Origin: Mycobacterium alsense
GTDB taxonomy: Bacteria > Actinomycetota > Actinomycetes > Mycobacteriales > Mycobacteriaceae
DNA length: 64,000 nt
NCBI RefSeq assembly: GCF_002086635.1
Contig: NZ_MVHD01000023.1
Coordinates: 1-64,000, forward strand
Direction of reading: 5' to 3'
Within the stretch, counting starts at the first letter, position 1. Every line of letters starts with the position of its first letter. Of the stretch, positions 56,672 to 64,000 are shown piece after piece. A program made the translations under genes and the position numbers. The notes below the pieces were generated by a model. The model had not been told where the DNA came from, did not search any database, and was given only the letters and a program-made list of their open reading frames with translations.

Positions 56672-57127
56672 CTATTCAGTGGGGTCGGGCAGCACCCGCA
56701 GGTGCCCGCGGCGGCGCCCGGAGCGGCGCTCCGGCGGGGCAAGCAGACCGCTGCTCGGCGCGGTGGCGTGGACGCCGGCGTGCTGGAGCGCGCCGTCGGC
56801 GCCCGGCGCCGGGGCGAAGCCGTTCGGCGGCGCGGCGCCGGCCCCGGCGCGCGGGCGCCCCTCGCGCACGGCGTCGGCCAGGGCGACCAGGTCGTCCTCG
56901 TCGGGGTGGGGGGGCTCAAAATTCAGCGGCCCGGCGTGGCGCACCAGGTCCCATCCGCGGGGGGCGGTGATCCGGCCGGCGTGGCCGACGCACAGGTCCC
57001 ACGAATGCGGTTCGCGGGCGGTGGCGAGCGGGCCGACGACGGCCGTCGAGTCCGAGTAGACGAACGTCAAGGTCGCCACGGCATAGTGCGGACACCCGGG
57101 CCGGCAACAGCGACGGGGAACGTTCAC
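56672..57127 (-). CDS. DUF3499 protein with N-terminal Cys motif (Rv3258c-like)
   Basis: A 151-residue protein. The N-terminus has CCRPGCPHYAV, then VATLTFVYSDSTAVVGPL and WDLCVGHAGRITAPRGWD; Cys, Cys, Cys, Cys and His could form a zinc site. After about residue 85 the chain is low-complexity. It matches the actinobacterial DUF3499 family, always near whiB2 and manB as I recall; function is unknown. GTG 57127 starts right at the Cys motif. The 106 bp to the manB start hold no gene. Confidence 0.82.
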   Translation of the reverse strand: MNVPRRCCRPGCPHYAVATLTFVYSDSTAVVGPLATAREPHSWDLCVGHAGRITAPRGWDLVRHAGPLNFEPPHPDEDDLVALADAVREGRPRAGAGAAPPNGFAPAPGADGALQHAGVHATAPSSGLLAPPERRSGRRRGHLRVLPDPTE

Positions 57128-57300
57128 GTCGCAAAGGCTATCGTGCAAAAACGCCCCGGAAGCGCCGGACACGCGCAACCGGCGGACCCACGATGTGCAA
57201 CCGTTACCATCGGCGCGTGGGCGATATGCGCGGTTCCCCGCAAAGCGGTCGGTCCCGGCGCCGATCGGCTTCCTACCGGGCCTCCCGGCGCGGACGCGAC

Positions 57301-57723
57301 ATGCGCGGCCCGCTGCTGCCACCGAGCGTGCCCGGCTGGCGCACCCGCGCCGAGCGGTTCGACATGGCGGTGCTGGAGGCCTACGAGCCCATCGAGCGCC
57401 GCTGGCACGAGCGGGTGTCCGAGCTCGACGTGGCCGTCGACGAAATCCCCCGCATCGCCGCCAAGGACCCCGACAGCGTGCAGTGGCCGCCCGAGGTCAT
57501 CGCCGACGGTCCGATCGCGCTCGCCCGGCTGATCCCGGCCGGCGTCGACGTTCGCGGCAACGCCACGCGGGCGCGAATCGTCTTGTTCCGCAAGCCGATC
57601 GAGAGACGGGCCAAGGACACCGTCGAACTCGACGAGTTGTTGCACGAGATCCTGGTGGCCCAGGTGGCCGTGTACTTGGACGTCGAACCCGAGGTCATCG
57701 ACCCCACGATCGACGACGAATGA
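57301..57723 (+). CDS. Degenerate zincin-like metallopeptidase-family protein (Rv3259-like)
   Basis: A 140-residue protein with the zincin_1 (metallopeptidase family) layout: FDMAVLEAYEPIERRW, DEIPRIAAKDPDSVQWPPEV and VRGNATRARIVLFRKPIERRA, then the place of the HExxH motif. There it reads HEILVAQ, so Glu is kept but the second His is missing; it is probably not an active protease. ATG 57301 matches the recalled length of Rv3259 (139); ATG 57193 would add 36 mainly Arg/Ser residues. It is divergent from the DUF3499 gene and converges on whiB2. Confidence 0.78.
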   Translation: MRGPLLPPSVPGWRTRAERFDMAVLEAYEPIERRWHERVSELDVAVDEIPRIAAKDPDSVQWPPEVIADGPIALARLIPAGVDVRGNATRARIVLFRKPIERRAKDTVELDELLHEILVAQVAVYLDVEPEVIDPTIDDE

Positions 57724-57751
57724 CCCGGCGGTGCGCGCAGCCGCGCCGCGG

Positions 57752-58117
57752 TCAGATGATGCCGCGCTTGAGGCGGCGGCGCTCGCGTTCGGACAGGCCG
57801 CCCCAGATGCCGAACCGCTCGTCGTGCGCCAGGGCGTACTCGAGGCACTCATGGCGCACCTCGCACCCCAGGCAGATCTTCTTGGCCTCGCGGGTGGAGC
57901 CGCCCTTTTCCGGGAAGAAGGCCTCGGGGTCCGTCTGCGCGCACAGGGCGCGGTCCTGCCACTGGTCGGGCGTCGGCAGGGGCAGGGGCTCGGGCTCGAA
58001 AGCGACTGGGGCGTCGGGAACCACGGTCAGGTGCGGACGGACGGTCGCCGCCGGCGCCGGGCCGATGGTGGTGTGCGGTGTGCCTGTCATAACGCCCCGA
58101 AGGTGCTCATAAGACAT
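57752..58117 (-). CDS. whiB2: Septation regulator WhiB2 (WhmD)
   Basis: A 121-residue Wbl protein for cell division. The cluster ligands are the Cys of RALCAQTDPE and CLGCEVRHEC, with FGIWGGLSERERRRLKRG after them. The core equals remembered M. tuberculosis WhiB2 (89 residues). ATG 58117 has GGAGG ten bases upstream and gives an extension like that of M. smegmatis WhmD; the shorter start would be the GTG before PDAPVAFEP. The gene is divergent from fbiA across a 351-bp region. Confidence 0.95.
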   Translation of the reverse strand: MSYEHLRGVMTGTPHTTIGPAPAATVRPHLTVVPDAPVAFEPEPLPLPTPDQWQDRALCAQTDPEAFFPEKGGSTREAKKICLGCEVRHECLEYALAHDERFGIWGGLSERERRRLKRGII

Positions 58118-58186
58118 GCTTCGTCCGCCTCCTCAGCTTGATTTGAGAGAGTTGATGAATTCCCACTGTTCTGATGTACAGACAAT

Positions 58187-58202
58187 TCGAACAAGTGATC
58201 GA
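58187..58202. promoter_or_regulatory. LexA (SOS) box-like sequence near whiB2
   Basis: TCGAACAAGTGATCGA differs at one base from the mycobacterial SOS box TCGAAC-N4-GTTCGA. It lies 70 bp upstream of the whiB2 start. A single site with a mismatch is weak evidence. Confidence 0.35.
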
Positions 58203-58369
58203 ATCTCGGTCTGCGACACCGGAACCGGCCGGCCAACCGGGAAATGACACTGTTGTGATTAGACACTTGTTGACCTGCTTGGTCAAGCGTTATGGAGCAT
58301 TTCCATACCATCTCGTTACGAATTTTCGGCGTTTCTGTTGTCTCGGGCCCCCGGCGTGTCGATCACAAT

Positions 58370-58417
58370 CCGTTTTACGGACCGTTTTAGTGGCCGTTTT
58401 CGTGGCCGTTTTAGCGG
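58370..58417. repeat. 12-bp tandem repeats upstream of fbiA
   Basis: Four consecutive units CCGTTTTACGGA, CCGTTTTAGTGG, CCGTTTTCGTGG and CCGTTTTAGCGG, followed by the related CCGAAACAGCCG. The block ends 51 bp before the fbiA start, within or just after its promoter. Confidence 0.85.
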
Positions 58418-58468
58418 CCGAAACAGCCGCCGCCGCAGGGCAGTACTGTCGAGCCCTGTGAAGGTCAA

Positions 58469-59464
58469 GTGAAGGTCACCGTTCTGGTGGGTGGGGTGGG
58501 CGGCGCCCGCTTCCTGCTGGGGGTTCAACAGTTGCTCGGGCTCGGTCAGTTCCGCAACGAACAGGGCCCGGATGCCGAACGCCACGAACTCACCGCGGTC
58601 GTCAACGTCGGCGACGACGCCTGGATCCATGGGTTGCGTGTCTGTCCGGATCTGGACACCTGCATGTACACCTTAGGTGGAGGCGTCGACCCGGAGCGAG
58701 GGTGGGGTCACCGCGACGAAAGCTGGCATGCCAGGGAGGAATTGGCGCGCTACGGCGTGCAGCCGGACTGGTTTCAGCTGGGTGACCGCGACCTGGCCAC
58801 CCATTTGGTGCGCACCCAGATGCTCAACGCCGGCTACCCGCTGTCACAGATCACCATCGCGCTGTGCGACCGCTGGCGGCCGGACGCGCGGCTGCTGCCC
58901 GCCACCGACGACCGCTGCGAGACCCACGTGGTGATCACCGATCCCGACGACGGCGGCCGGCGGGCGATCCACTTCCAGGAGTGGTGGGTGCGCTACCGGG
59001 CCCAGGTGCCCACGCACAGCTTCGCGTTCGTCGGCGCCGAAAAGGCCAACGCCACAGCCGAAGCGGTGACCGCCATCGCCGACGCCGACGTCATCCTGCT
59101 GGCCCCGTCCAACCCGGTGGTGAGCGTCGGCGCCATCCTCGCCGTCCCCGGCATCCGCGGCGCGCTGCGGTCCGCCGGGGCACCGGTCGTCGGCTATTCG
59201 CCGATCATCGGCGGAAAGCCGTTGCGCGGCATGGCCGATGCCTGCCTGTCCGTCATCGGCGTCGAGTCCACCGCGGAGGCCGTCGGCCGGCACTACGGGG
59301 CGCGCAAGGCCACCGGGATCCTGGACTGCTGGCTGATCCACGAGGGGGACCGGGCCGAGGTCGAGGGGGTCGATGTGCGCGCGGTGCCGCTGTTGATGAG
59401 CGACCCCAAGGCGACGGCCGAGATGGTCGGCGCGGGGCTGGAGTCGGCGGGCCTGGCGCTGTGA
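58469..59464 (+). CDS. fbiA: F420 biosynthesis transferase FbiA
   Basis: A 331-residue CofD-family enzyme that joins the phosphoenolpyruvyl (or phospholactyl) group to Fo, giving dehydro-F420-0. Characteristic parts are [46 protein letters not shown], and [17 protein letters not shown]. In mycobacteria F420 supports redox enzymes and nitroimidazole activation. GTG 58469 starts the first strand; GAAGG sits four bases upstream within a duplicated sequence. The stop overlaps fbiB by four bases. Confidence 0.96.
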   Translation: MKVTVLVGGVGGARFLLGVQQLLGLGQFRNEQGPDAERHELTAVVNVGDDAWIHGLRVCPDLDTCMYTLGGGVDPERGWGHRDESWHAREELARYGVQPDWFQLGDRDLATHLVRTQMLNAGYPLSQITIALCDRWRPDARLLPATDDRCETHVVITDPDDGGRRAIHFQEWWVRYRAQVPTHSFAFVGAEKANATAEAVTAIADADVILLAPSNPVVSVGAILAVPGIRGALRSAGAPVVGYSPIIGGKPLRGMADACLSVIGVESTAEAVGRHYGARKATGILDCWLIHEGDRAEVEGVDVRAVPLLMSDPKATAEMVGAGLESAGLAL

Positions 59465-60810
59465 CCGAACACGGCGCGGCAGCCGCCATCGAGATCCTGC
59501 CGGTGCCGGGGCTCCCCGAGTTCCGCCCCGGCGACGACCTGGGCGCCGCCGTCGCCGCGGCCGCGCCGTGGCTGTCCGACGGCGACGTCGTGGTGGTGAC
59601 CAGCAAGGTGGTGTCCAAGTGCGAGGGGCGCCTGGTGCCGGCTCCCCGGGATGCCGAGGAGCGGGATCGGCTGCGCCGCAAGCTCGTCGACGCCGAGGCG
59701 GTGCGCGTGCTGGCGCGCAAGGGCCAGACCTTGATCACCGAGAACCGGCTCGGCCTGGTGCAGGCCGCCGCGGGGGTGGACGGATCCAACGTCGGGCGCG
59801 ACGAGCTGGCGCTGCTACCGCTCGACCCCGACGCCAGCGCCGCGGCCCTGCGCGCCGCGCTGCGCGAGCGGCTGGGCGTCGACGTCGCCGTGGTCGTCAC
59901 CGACACGATGGGCCGCGCCTGGCGCAACGGCCAGATCGACGCGGCGGTCGGCGCGGCCGGTCTTCGTGTGCTGCACAACTATTCCGGCGCCGTCGACGCG
60001 CACGGCAACGAGCTGATCGTCACCGAGGTCGCGGTCGCCGACGAGGTCGCCGCGGCCGCCGATCTGGTCAAGGGCAAGCTGACCGCGATGCCGGTGGCCG
60101 TGGTGCGCGGCCTGCCCGGGCAGGTGGTGACCGACGACGGTACGACCGCCCGCCGGCTGTTGCGCCCGGGCACCGAAGACCTGTTCTGGCTCGGCACCGC
60201 CGAGGCCCTCGACATGGGGCGCCGGCAGGCCCAGCTGCTGCGCCGGTCGGTGCGCCGCTTCAGCGACGAGCCGGTGGCGCCGGAGCTGATCGAGGCCGCC
60301 GTCGCCGAGGCCCTCACCGCGCCCGCCCCCCACCACACCCGGCCGGTGCGGTTCGTGTGGCTGCGGACCCGCCCCACGCGGAAGCGGCTGCTGGACAAGA
60401 TGGCCGAGCGATGGCGCGCGGATCTGGCCGGCGACGGCCGGCCCGCCGACTCGATCGAGCGCCGGGTGGCACGCGGCCAGATCCTCTACGACGCCCCCGA
60501 AGTGGTGGTCCCGTTCCTAGTCCCCGAGGGCGCCCACGCCTACCCCGACGCGAGGCGCACCGACGCGGAGCACGCCATGTTCACGGTCGCGGTGGGGGCG
60601 GCCGTGCAGGCGCTGCTGGTCGCGCTCGCGGTGCGGGGGCTGGGCAGCTGCTGGATCGGCTCGACGATCTTCGCCGCCGACGTGGTGCGCGACGAGCTCG
60701 AGTTGCCCGCGGACTGGGAGCCGTTGGGCGCCATCGCGATCGGTTACGCCTCGGAGCCGCCCGGGCCACGCAGCCCCGTCGACGCCGGCGATCTGCTGAT
60801 CCGCAAGTGA
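59461..60810 (+). CDS. fbiB: Two-domain F420 enzyme FbiB
   Basis: A 449-residue fusion. The first half (about 1-245) is the CofE-type F420 gamma-glutamyl ligase, with [14 protein letters not shown] and [15 protein letters not shown]. The second half (about 250-449) is an FMN-binding nitroreductase fold ([24 protein letters not shown]) that reduces dehydro-F420-0. Together they finish F420 and add the polyglutamate tail. GTG 59461 overlaps the fbiA stop. Confidence 0.96.
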   Translation: MTEHGAAAAIEILPVPGLPEFRPGDDLGAAVAAAAPWLSDGDVVVVTSKVVSKCEGRLVPAPRDAEERDRLRRKLVDAEAVRVLARKGQTLITENRLGLVQAAAGVDGSNVGRDELALLPLDPDASAAALRAALRERLGVDVAVVVTDTMGRAWRNGQIDAAVGAAGLRVLHNYSGAVDAHGNELIVTEVAVADEVAAAADLVKGKLTAMPVAVVRGLPGQVVTDDGTTARRLLRPGTEDLFWLGTAEALDMGRRQAQLLRRSVRRFSDEPVAPELIEAAVAEALTAPAPHHTRPVRFVWLRTRPTRKRLLDKMAERWRADLAGDGRPADSIERRVARGQILYDAPEVVVPFLVPEGAHAYPDARRTDAEHAMFTVAVGAAVQALLVALAVRGLGSCWIGSTIFAADVVRDELELPADWEPLGAIAIGYASEPPGPRSPVDAGDLLIRK

Positions 60811-60838
60811 GCCGCCCCGGAAGGGGATACTGAAGCCC

Positions 60839-62422
60839 ATGCGATTCGCGGGCAAGGCGGCGGCGTCGGCCGACAAGGTCCGCGGCGGCTACTACACGCC
60901 CGCGCCCGTCGCCCGGTTCCTGGCGCGCTGGGTGGGGCGGGCCGGTCCCCGGATCGTCGAACCGTCCTGCGGCGACGGTGCCATCCTGCGCGAGCTGGCC
61001 GGGCCCGGCGGCGAGGTGCGCGGCGTGGAACTGGTCGCGGACGAGGCGGCCAAGGCGGCCGCGTTCGCGCGGGTGGACACCGCGAACCTGTTCACCTGGC
61101 TCGCCGGCACCGAGCCCGGCGGCTGGGACGGGGTGGCCGGCAACCCGCCCTACATCCGCTTCGGCAACTGGGCGGCCGAGCAGCGCGACCCGGCCCTGGA
61201 ATTCCTGCGCCGCGAGGGCCTGCGGCCCAGCAGGCTGACCAACGCGTGGGTGCCCTTCGTCGTCGCGAGCACCGTGCTGGTGCGCGACGGCGGACGGGTG
61301 GGCCTGGTGCTGCCGGCCGAGTTGCTCCAGGTCGGCTACGCCGCCCAGTTGCGCGACTACCTGCTCAGCCGCTTCACCGACATCACGCTGCTGACGTTCG
61401 AACGGTTGGTGTTCGACGGCGTGCTGCAGGAGGTGGTGCTGTTCTGCGGCGTGACCGGCCCGGGCCCGGCCCGCATCCGCACCGTCCACCTCGAGGACGC
61501 CGCCGCGCTGGCGCGCACCGACCTCGACGTGCAACGGCTCCCCTTCGCGCCGGCGCTCCTGCACGAAAACGAGAAGTGGACCAAGTACTTCCTCGACCCC
61601 GCCGCGATCCGGCTGCTGCGCTCCCTCAAGGGATCGCCGGCGCTGACCCGCCTCGGGGCCGTCGCCGGGGTGGACGTGGGCGTCGTGACGGGGCGCAACA
61701 GCTTCTTCACCTTCACCGACGCGCAGGCCCGACAGCTCGGGCTGCGGGCCCACTGCGTCCCGCTCGTCTCGCGCAGCGCCCAGCTGTCCGGCCTGGTCTA
61801 CGACACCGACTGCCGGGCAACCGATCTCGCCGCCGGCCACCGCACCTGGCTGCTCGACGCGCCGGCCGAGCCCGCCGACGCCGCCCTGGCCGCGCACATC
61901 GCGGCCGGCGAGGCCGCCGGCGTGCACCGCGGCTACAAGTGCTCAATCCGCACGCCGTGGTGGACCACCCCGTCGGTGTGGGTGCCCGACCTGTTCCTGC
62001 TGCGCCAGATCCACCGGGCGCCGCGGCTGACCGTCAACGCCGCCGCGGCGACGAGCACCGACACCGTGCATCGGGTGCGGCTCGCGCCCGGCGTCGATGC
62101 GGCCGCGCTGGCCGCCGTGTTCCACAACAGCGTGACGTTCGCGTTCGCCGAGATCCTCGGCCGCAGCTACGGTGGGGGCATCTTGGAGCTGGAACCCCGC
62201 GAGGCCGAGCAGCTGCCCCTCCCCGCGCCGGCGCACGCCGGCGCCGAACTCGCCTGCGACGTCGACCTGTTGCTCAAGGCCGGCGAGATCGACAAGGCGC
62301 TCGACCTCGTCGACCGTCGGGTCCTGATCGACGGCCTGGGCCTGTCGCCCGAGCTGGTGTCGCACTGCCGCGCGGCCTTTGTCGCGCTGCGCGACCGCCG
62401 GGCAAGGCGCGGATCCCGTTGA
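60839..62422 (+). CDS. mamA: N6-adenine DNA methyltransferase MamA
   Basis: A 527-residue type IIG-like, restriction-free adenine methyltransferase. SAM motif I is VEPSCGDGAIL (40-50) and catalytic motif IV NPPY (102-105); GGYYTP at the start is motif X. A C-terminal target-recognition half follows. M. tuberculosis MamA (Rv3263) methylates CTGGAG/CTCCAG and changes transcription where sites overlap -10 boxes; whether this orthologue has the same target must be tested. ATG 60839 lies 28 bp after fbiB. Its stop overlaps the Nudix start. Confidence 0.92.
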   Translation: MRFAGKAAASADKVRGGYYTPAPVARFLARWVGRAGPRIVEPSCGDGAILRELAGPGGEVRGVELVADEAAKAAAFARVDTANLFTWLAGTEPGGWDGVAGNPPYIRFGNWAAEQRDPALEFLRREGLRPSRLTNAWVPFVVASTVLVRDGGRVGLVLPAELLQVGYAAQLRDYLLSRFTDITLLTFERLVFDGVLQEVVLFCGVTGPGPARIRTVHLEDAAALARTDLDVQRLPFAPALLHENEKWTKYFLDPAAIRLLRSLKGSPALTRLGAVAGVDVGVVTGRNSFFTFTDAQARQLGLRAHCVPLVSRSAQLSGLVYDTDCRATDLAAGHRTWLLDAPAEPADAALAAHIAAGEAAGVHRGYKCSIRTPWWTTPSVWVPDLFLLRQIHRAPRLTVNAAAATSTDTVHRVRLAPGVDAAALAAVFHNSVTFAFAEILGRSYGGGILELEPREAEQLPLPAPAHAGAELACDVDLLLKAGEIDKALDLVDRRVLIDGLGLSPELVSHCRAAFVALRDRRARRGSR

Positions 62423-62991
62423 CGCTGCGGGATTCCGTGCTGGCATTGCTGGCCGGGTGGCGGGCCCCCGATCCGGCGCAGGACTCGCTGCGGCACGCCG
62501 TGCTGGCCTTCGTGCTCGCCCGCGAAGACGCCTGCCGCCGCGAGTGCGTCCCGGGCCACGTCACCGCCTCGGCGCTGGTGCTCGACGACGCGGGGTCGCG
62601 GACGCTGCTGACGCTGCACCGCCGCCTGGGCCGCTGGGTGCAGCTGGGCGGCCACTGCGACGAGGGTGACGCCGACGTCGTCGCGGCGGCGCTGCGCGAG
62701 GCCACCGAGGAGTCCGGCGTGGACGGCCTGCGCATCGACCCCGGGCTGGCGGCCGTGCACGTCCACCCCGTCACCTGCTCGCTGGGCGTGCCGACCCGCC
62801 ACCTCGACCTGCAATTCGTCGCGCACGCCCCGGCCGGCGCGCGGATCGCGATCAGCGACGAGTCGGAGGACCTGCGCTGGTGGCCCGTCGACGCCTTGCC
62901 GGACGGCACCGATCACGCCCTGGCACATCTGGTTTCGCGCGCGGCCGGTCGGCGCAGGGGCCATACGGACCATACGGGCCAGTCGGGCTAG
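62419..62991 (+). CDS. Nudix hydrolase coupled to mamA
   Basis: A 190-residue Nudix protein. The Nudix box spans about residues 77-101 (GGHCDEGDAD, then LREATEESGV with the REUxEExGU core); spacing before the core is one residue longer than standard. The N-terminus (about 1-45) is a helical extension with RHAVLAFVLAREDACRRE. The substrate is unknown. TTG 62419 overlaps the mamA stop by four bases, so translation is coupled. I recall manC directly after mamA in M. tuberculosis, so this gene may be extra here. The tail has a short HTDHTG repeat. Confidence 0.84.
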   Translation: MTLRDSVLALLAGWRAPDPAQDSLRHAVLAFVLAREDACRRECVPGHVTASALVLDDAGSRTLLTLHRRLGRWVQLGGHCDEGDADVVAAALREATEESGVDGLRIDPGLAAVHVHPVTCSLGVPTRHLDLQFVAHAPAGARIAISDESEDLRWWPVDALPDGTDHALAHLVSRAAGRRRGHTDHTGQSG

Positions 62992-63004
62992 CGGGCCAGA
63001 CGTT

Positions 63005-64000
63005 TCAGACGTCGGACGAGTAGCGGATCCCGCCGTCGGGAATGGCGACGCCCGGCCACACCCGGGCGCCGCGCAGCAACTCGCAACGGGCGCCGATGTC
63101 GGCGCCGTCGCCGATCACGCCGTCGCGGATCAGCGCCCGCGGGCCGATGCGGGCACCGAAGCCGATGATCGAGCGCTCGATCACGCTGCCGGCCTCGACC
63201 TTGACCCCGTCGAAGATCACCGCGCCGTCCAGCCGGACGCCCGGCCCGATCTCGGCGCCGCGCCCGACGACCGTGCCGCCGATCAGCACCGCCCCCGGGG
63301 ACACGGCCGCCCCGTCGTGCACCAGCTGCTCGCCGCGGTGGCCGTGCAGCGCCGGGGACGGGGCGATGCCGCGCACCAGGTCCGCCGACCCGCGCACGAA
63401 GTCCTCGGGCGTGCCCATGTCGCGCCAATAGGTGGCGTCGACGTAACCGCACACCTTCACGTCGGTGTCCGACAGCAGGGCCGGGAACACCTCGCGCTCC
63501 ACCGAGACCAGGCGGCCGCGCGGGATCCGGTCGATGACGTTGCGCTCGAAGACATAACAGCCGGCGTTGATCTGGTCGGTCGGCGGGTCCTGCGTCTTCT
63601 CGAGGAAGGCCACGACGCGGTCCGCTTCGTCGGTGGGCACGCAGCCGAACGCCCGCGGGTCGCCCACCCGCACCAGGTGCAGGGTGACGTCGGCGCGGTT
63701 GGCCCGGTGAAACTCGAGCAGCTGGCCCAGGTCGGCGCCGGACAGCACGTCGCCGTTGAAGACCATCACGGTGTCGTGGCGCAGGCGGTCGGCGACGTTG
63801 GCGATGCCGCCGCCCGTCCCCAGCGGTTCCGCCTCGGTCACGTAGTCGATCTGCAGGCCCAGCTTCGACCCGTCGCCGAACTCGGCCTCGAACACCTGGG
63901 CCTGATACGACGTGCTCAGCACGACGTGCTCGATGCCCGCCGCGGCGATCCGCGACAGCAGATGCGTCAGGAACGGCAGCCCGGCGGTGGGCAGCATCGG
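63005..64000 (-). CDS. manC: Mannose-1-phosphate guanylyltransferase (5'-truncated by window end)
   Basis: 331 residues of a nucleotidyltransferase whose N-terminus with the GGxGTRL loop lies beyond base 64000. Visible: PTAGLPFLTHLLSRIAAAGI, VFNGDVLSG (metal/nucleotide Asp), EKTQDPPTDQINAGCYVF, YWRDMGTPEDF, then a left-handed beta-helix of hexapeptide repeats (GAVLIGGTVVGRGAEIGPGV in part). This fits the GDP-mannose pyrophosphorylase Rv3264c, though rmlA2-like names have been used. It would use the product of manB in this window. It converges on the Nudix gene, 13 bp apart. Confidence 0.9.
   Translation of the reverse strand, partial: PMLPTAGLPFLTHLLSRIAAAGIEHVVLSTSYQAQVFEAEFGDGSKLGLQIDYVTEAEPLGTGGGIANVADRLRHDTVMVFNGDVLSGADLGQLLEFHRANRADVTLHLVRVGDPRAFGCVPTDEADRVVAFLEKTQDPPTDQINAGCYVFERNVIDRIPRGRLVSVEREVFPALLSDTDVKVCGYVDATYWRDMGTPEDFVRGSADLVRGIAPSPALHGHRGEQLVHDGAAVSPGAVLIGGTVVGRGAEIGPGVRLDGAVIFDGVKVEAGSVIERSIIGFGARIGPRALIRDGVIGDGADIGARCELLRGARVWPGVAIPDGGIRYSSDV

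Larger units (their letters stand above)
58118..58468. promoter_or_regulatory. whiB2-fbiA divergent promoter region
   Basis: No gene is supported in 351 bp. From whiB2 outward: an AT-rich zone; a LexA-box-like sequence at 58187-58202; an inverted repeat TTGACC (58270-58275) and GGTCAA (58281-58286) that may overlap an fbiA promoter; ATGGA/TCCAT arms at 58292-58296 and 58302-58306; four 12-bp tandem repeats at 58370-58417; and an 11-bp duplication covering the fbiA start. Confidence 0.6.

Noticed and set aside
58370..58429. CRISPR-like repeat array
   Set aside because: Units are 12 bp with no spacers between them and no cas genes nearby, so this is a simple tandem repeat.

Overview
This is GC-rich (near 70 percent by eye) actinobacterial chromosome. 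Gene content and order point to a slow-growing Mycobacterium, perhaps of the M. avium group. From memory, the order follows the M. tuberculosis block from about Rv3208A to Rv3264c: rhlE, entC, whiB1, pdtaS, rshA-sigH, aroA, rsgA, desA3, ppk2, secA1, hpf, lpqB-mtrB-mtrA, tmk, sahH, rubB-rubA-alkB, manA-manB, whiB2, fbiA-fbiB, mamA, manC. Rv numbers and species comparisons are recollections, not searches. I see no tRNA, rRNA, insertion sequence, prophage or CRISPR array.

Layout. 1-11 kb: an odd fused gene fragment at the left edge, a ferritin-like protein, the DEAD-box helicase, a beta-propeller membrane protein, a ParA-like ATPase, gpm2/entC/GNAT, a lipid-kinase-like protein, whiB1 with a CRP-like site, and the sensor kinase pdtaS beside a biotinyl-carrier protein. 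11-19 kb: a 24-codon gene for ribosomal protein bL37, the thiol-stress pair sigH-rshA, an SDR, an intact YbaK protein, an inserted HdeD-like/FAD-oxidoreductase pair, an SRAP protein, aroA and rsgA. 19-22 kb: an accessory cluster (HxlR regulator, thiolase, 51-residue orphan, DUF302 and DUF732 proteins). 22-28 kb: lipid genes, with a desaturase and its reductase each preceded by the same double operator, then ppk2 and a full-length Tgs3-like acyltransferase. 28-36 kb: a cation/proton antiporter with its regulatory subunit, mddA, an ABCG-type transporter behind nested inverted repeats, and a nucleotide-signalling pair (tandem HD-GYP/LuxR fusion plus class III adenylyl cyclase). 36-49 kb: core functions on the minus strand, from secA1 to the alkB alkane hydroxylase operon. 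50-64 kb: a permease, an FAD monooxygenase, mannose activation genes, whiB2, the F420 genes fbiA-fbiB, the adenine methyltransferase mamA coupled to a Nudix gene, and a truncated manC.

Most of the window is conserved mycobacterial core. The best leads are the shared double operator at the desaturase genes, the HD-GYP/LuxR plus cyclase pair, the nested repeats between mddA and the ABC transporter, the 12-bp tandem repeats and duplicated start of fbiA, the well-supported longer start of SigH, and several proteins whose usual catalytic motifs are altered (Tgs3, the Rv3259-like protein, the LpqB lipobox).
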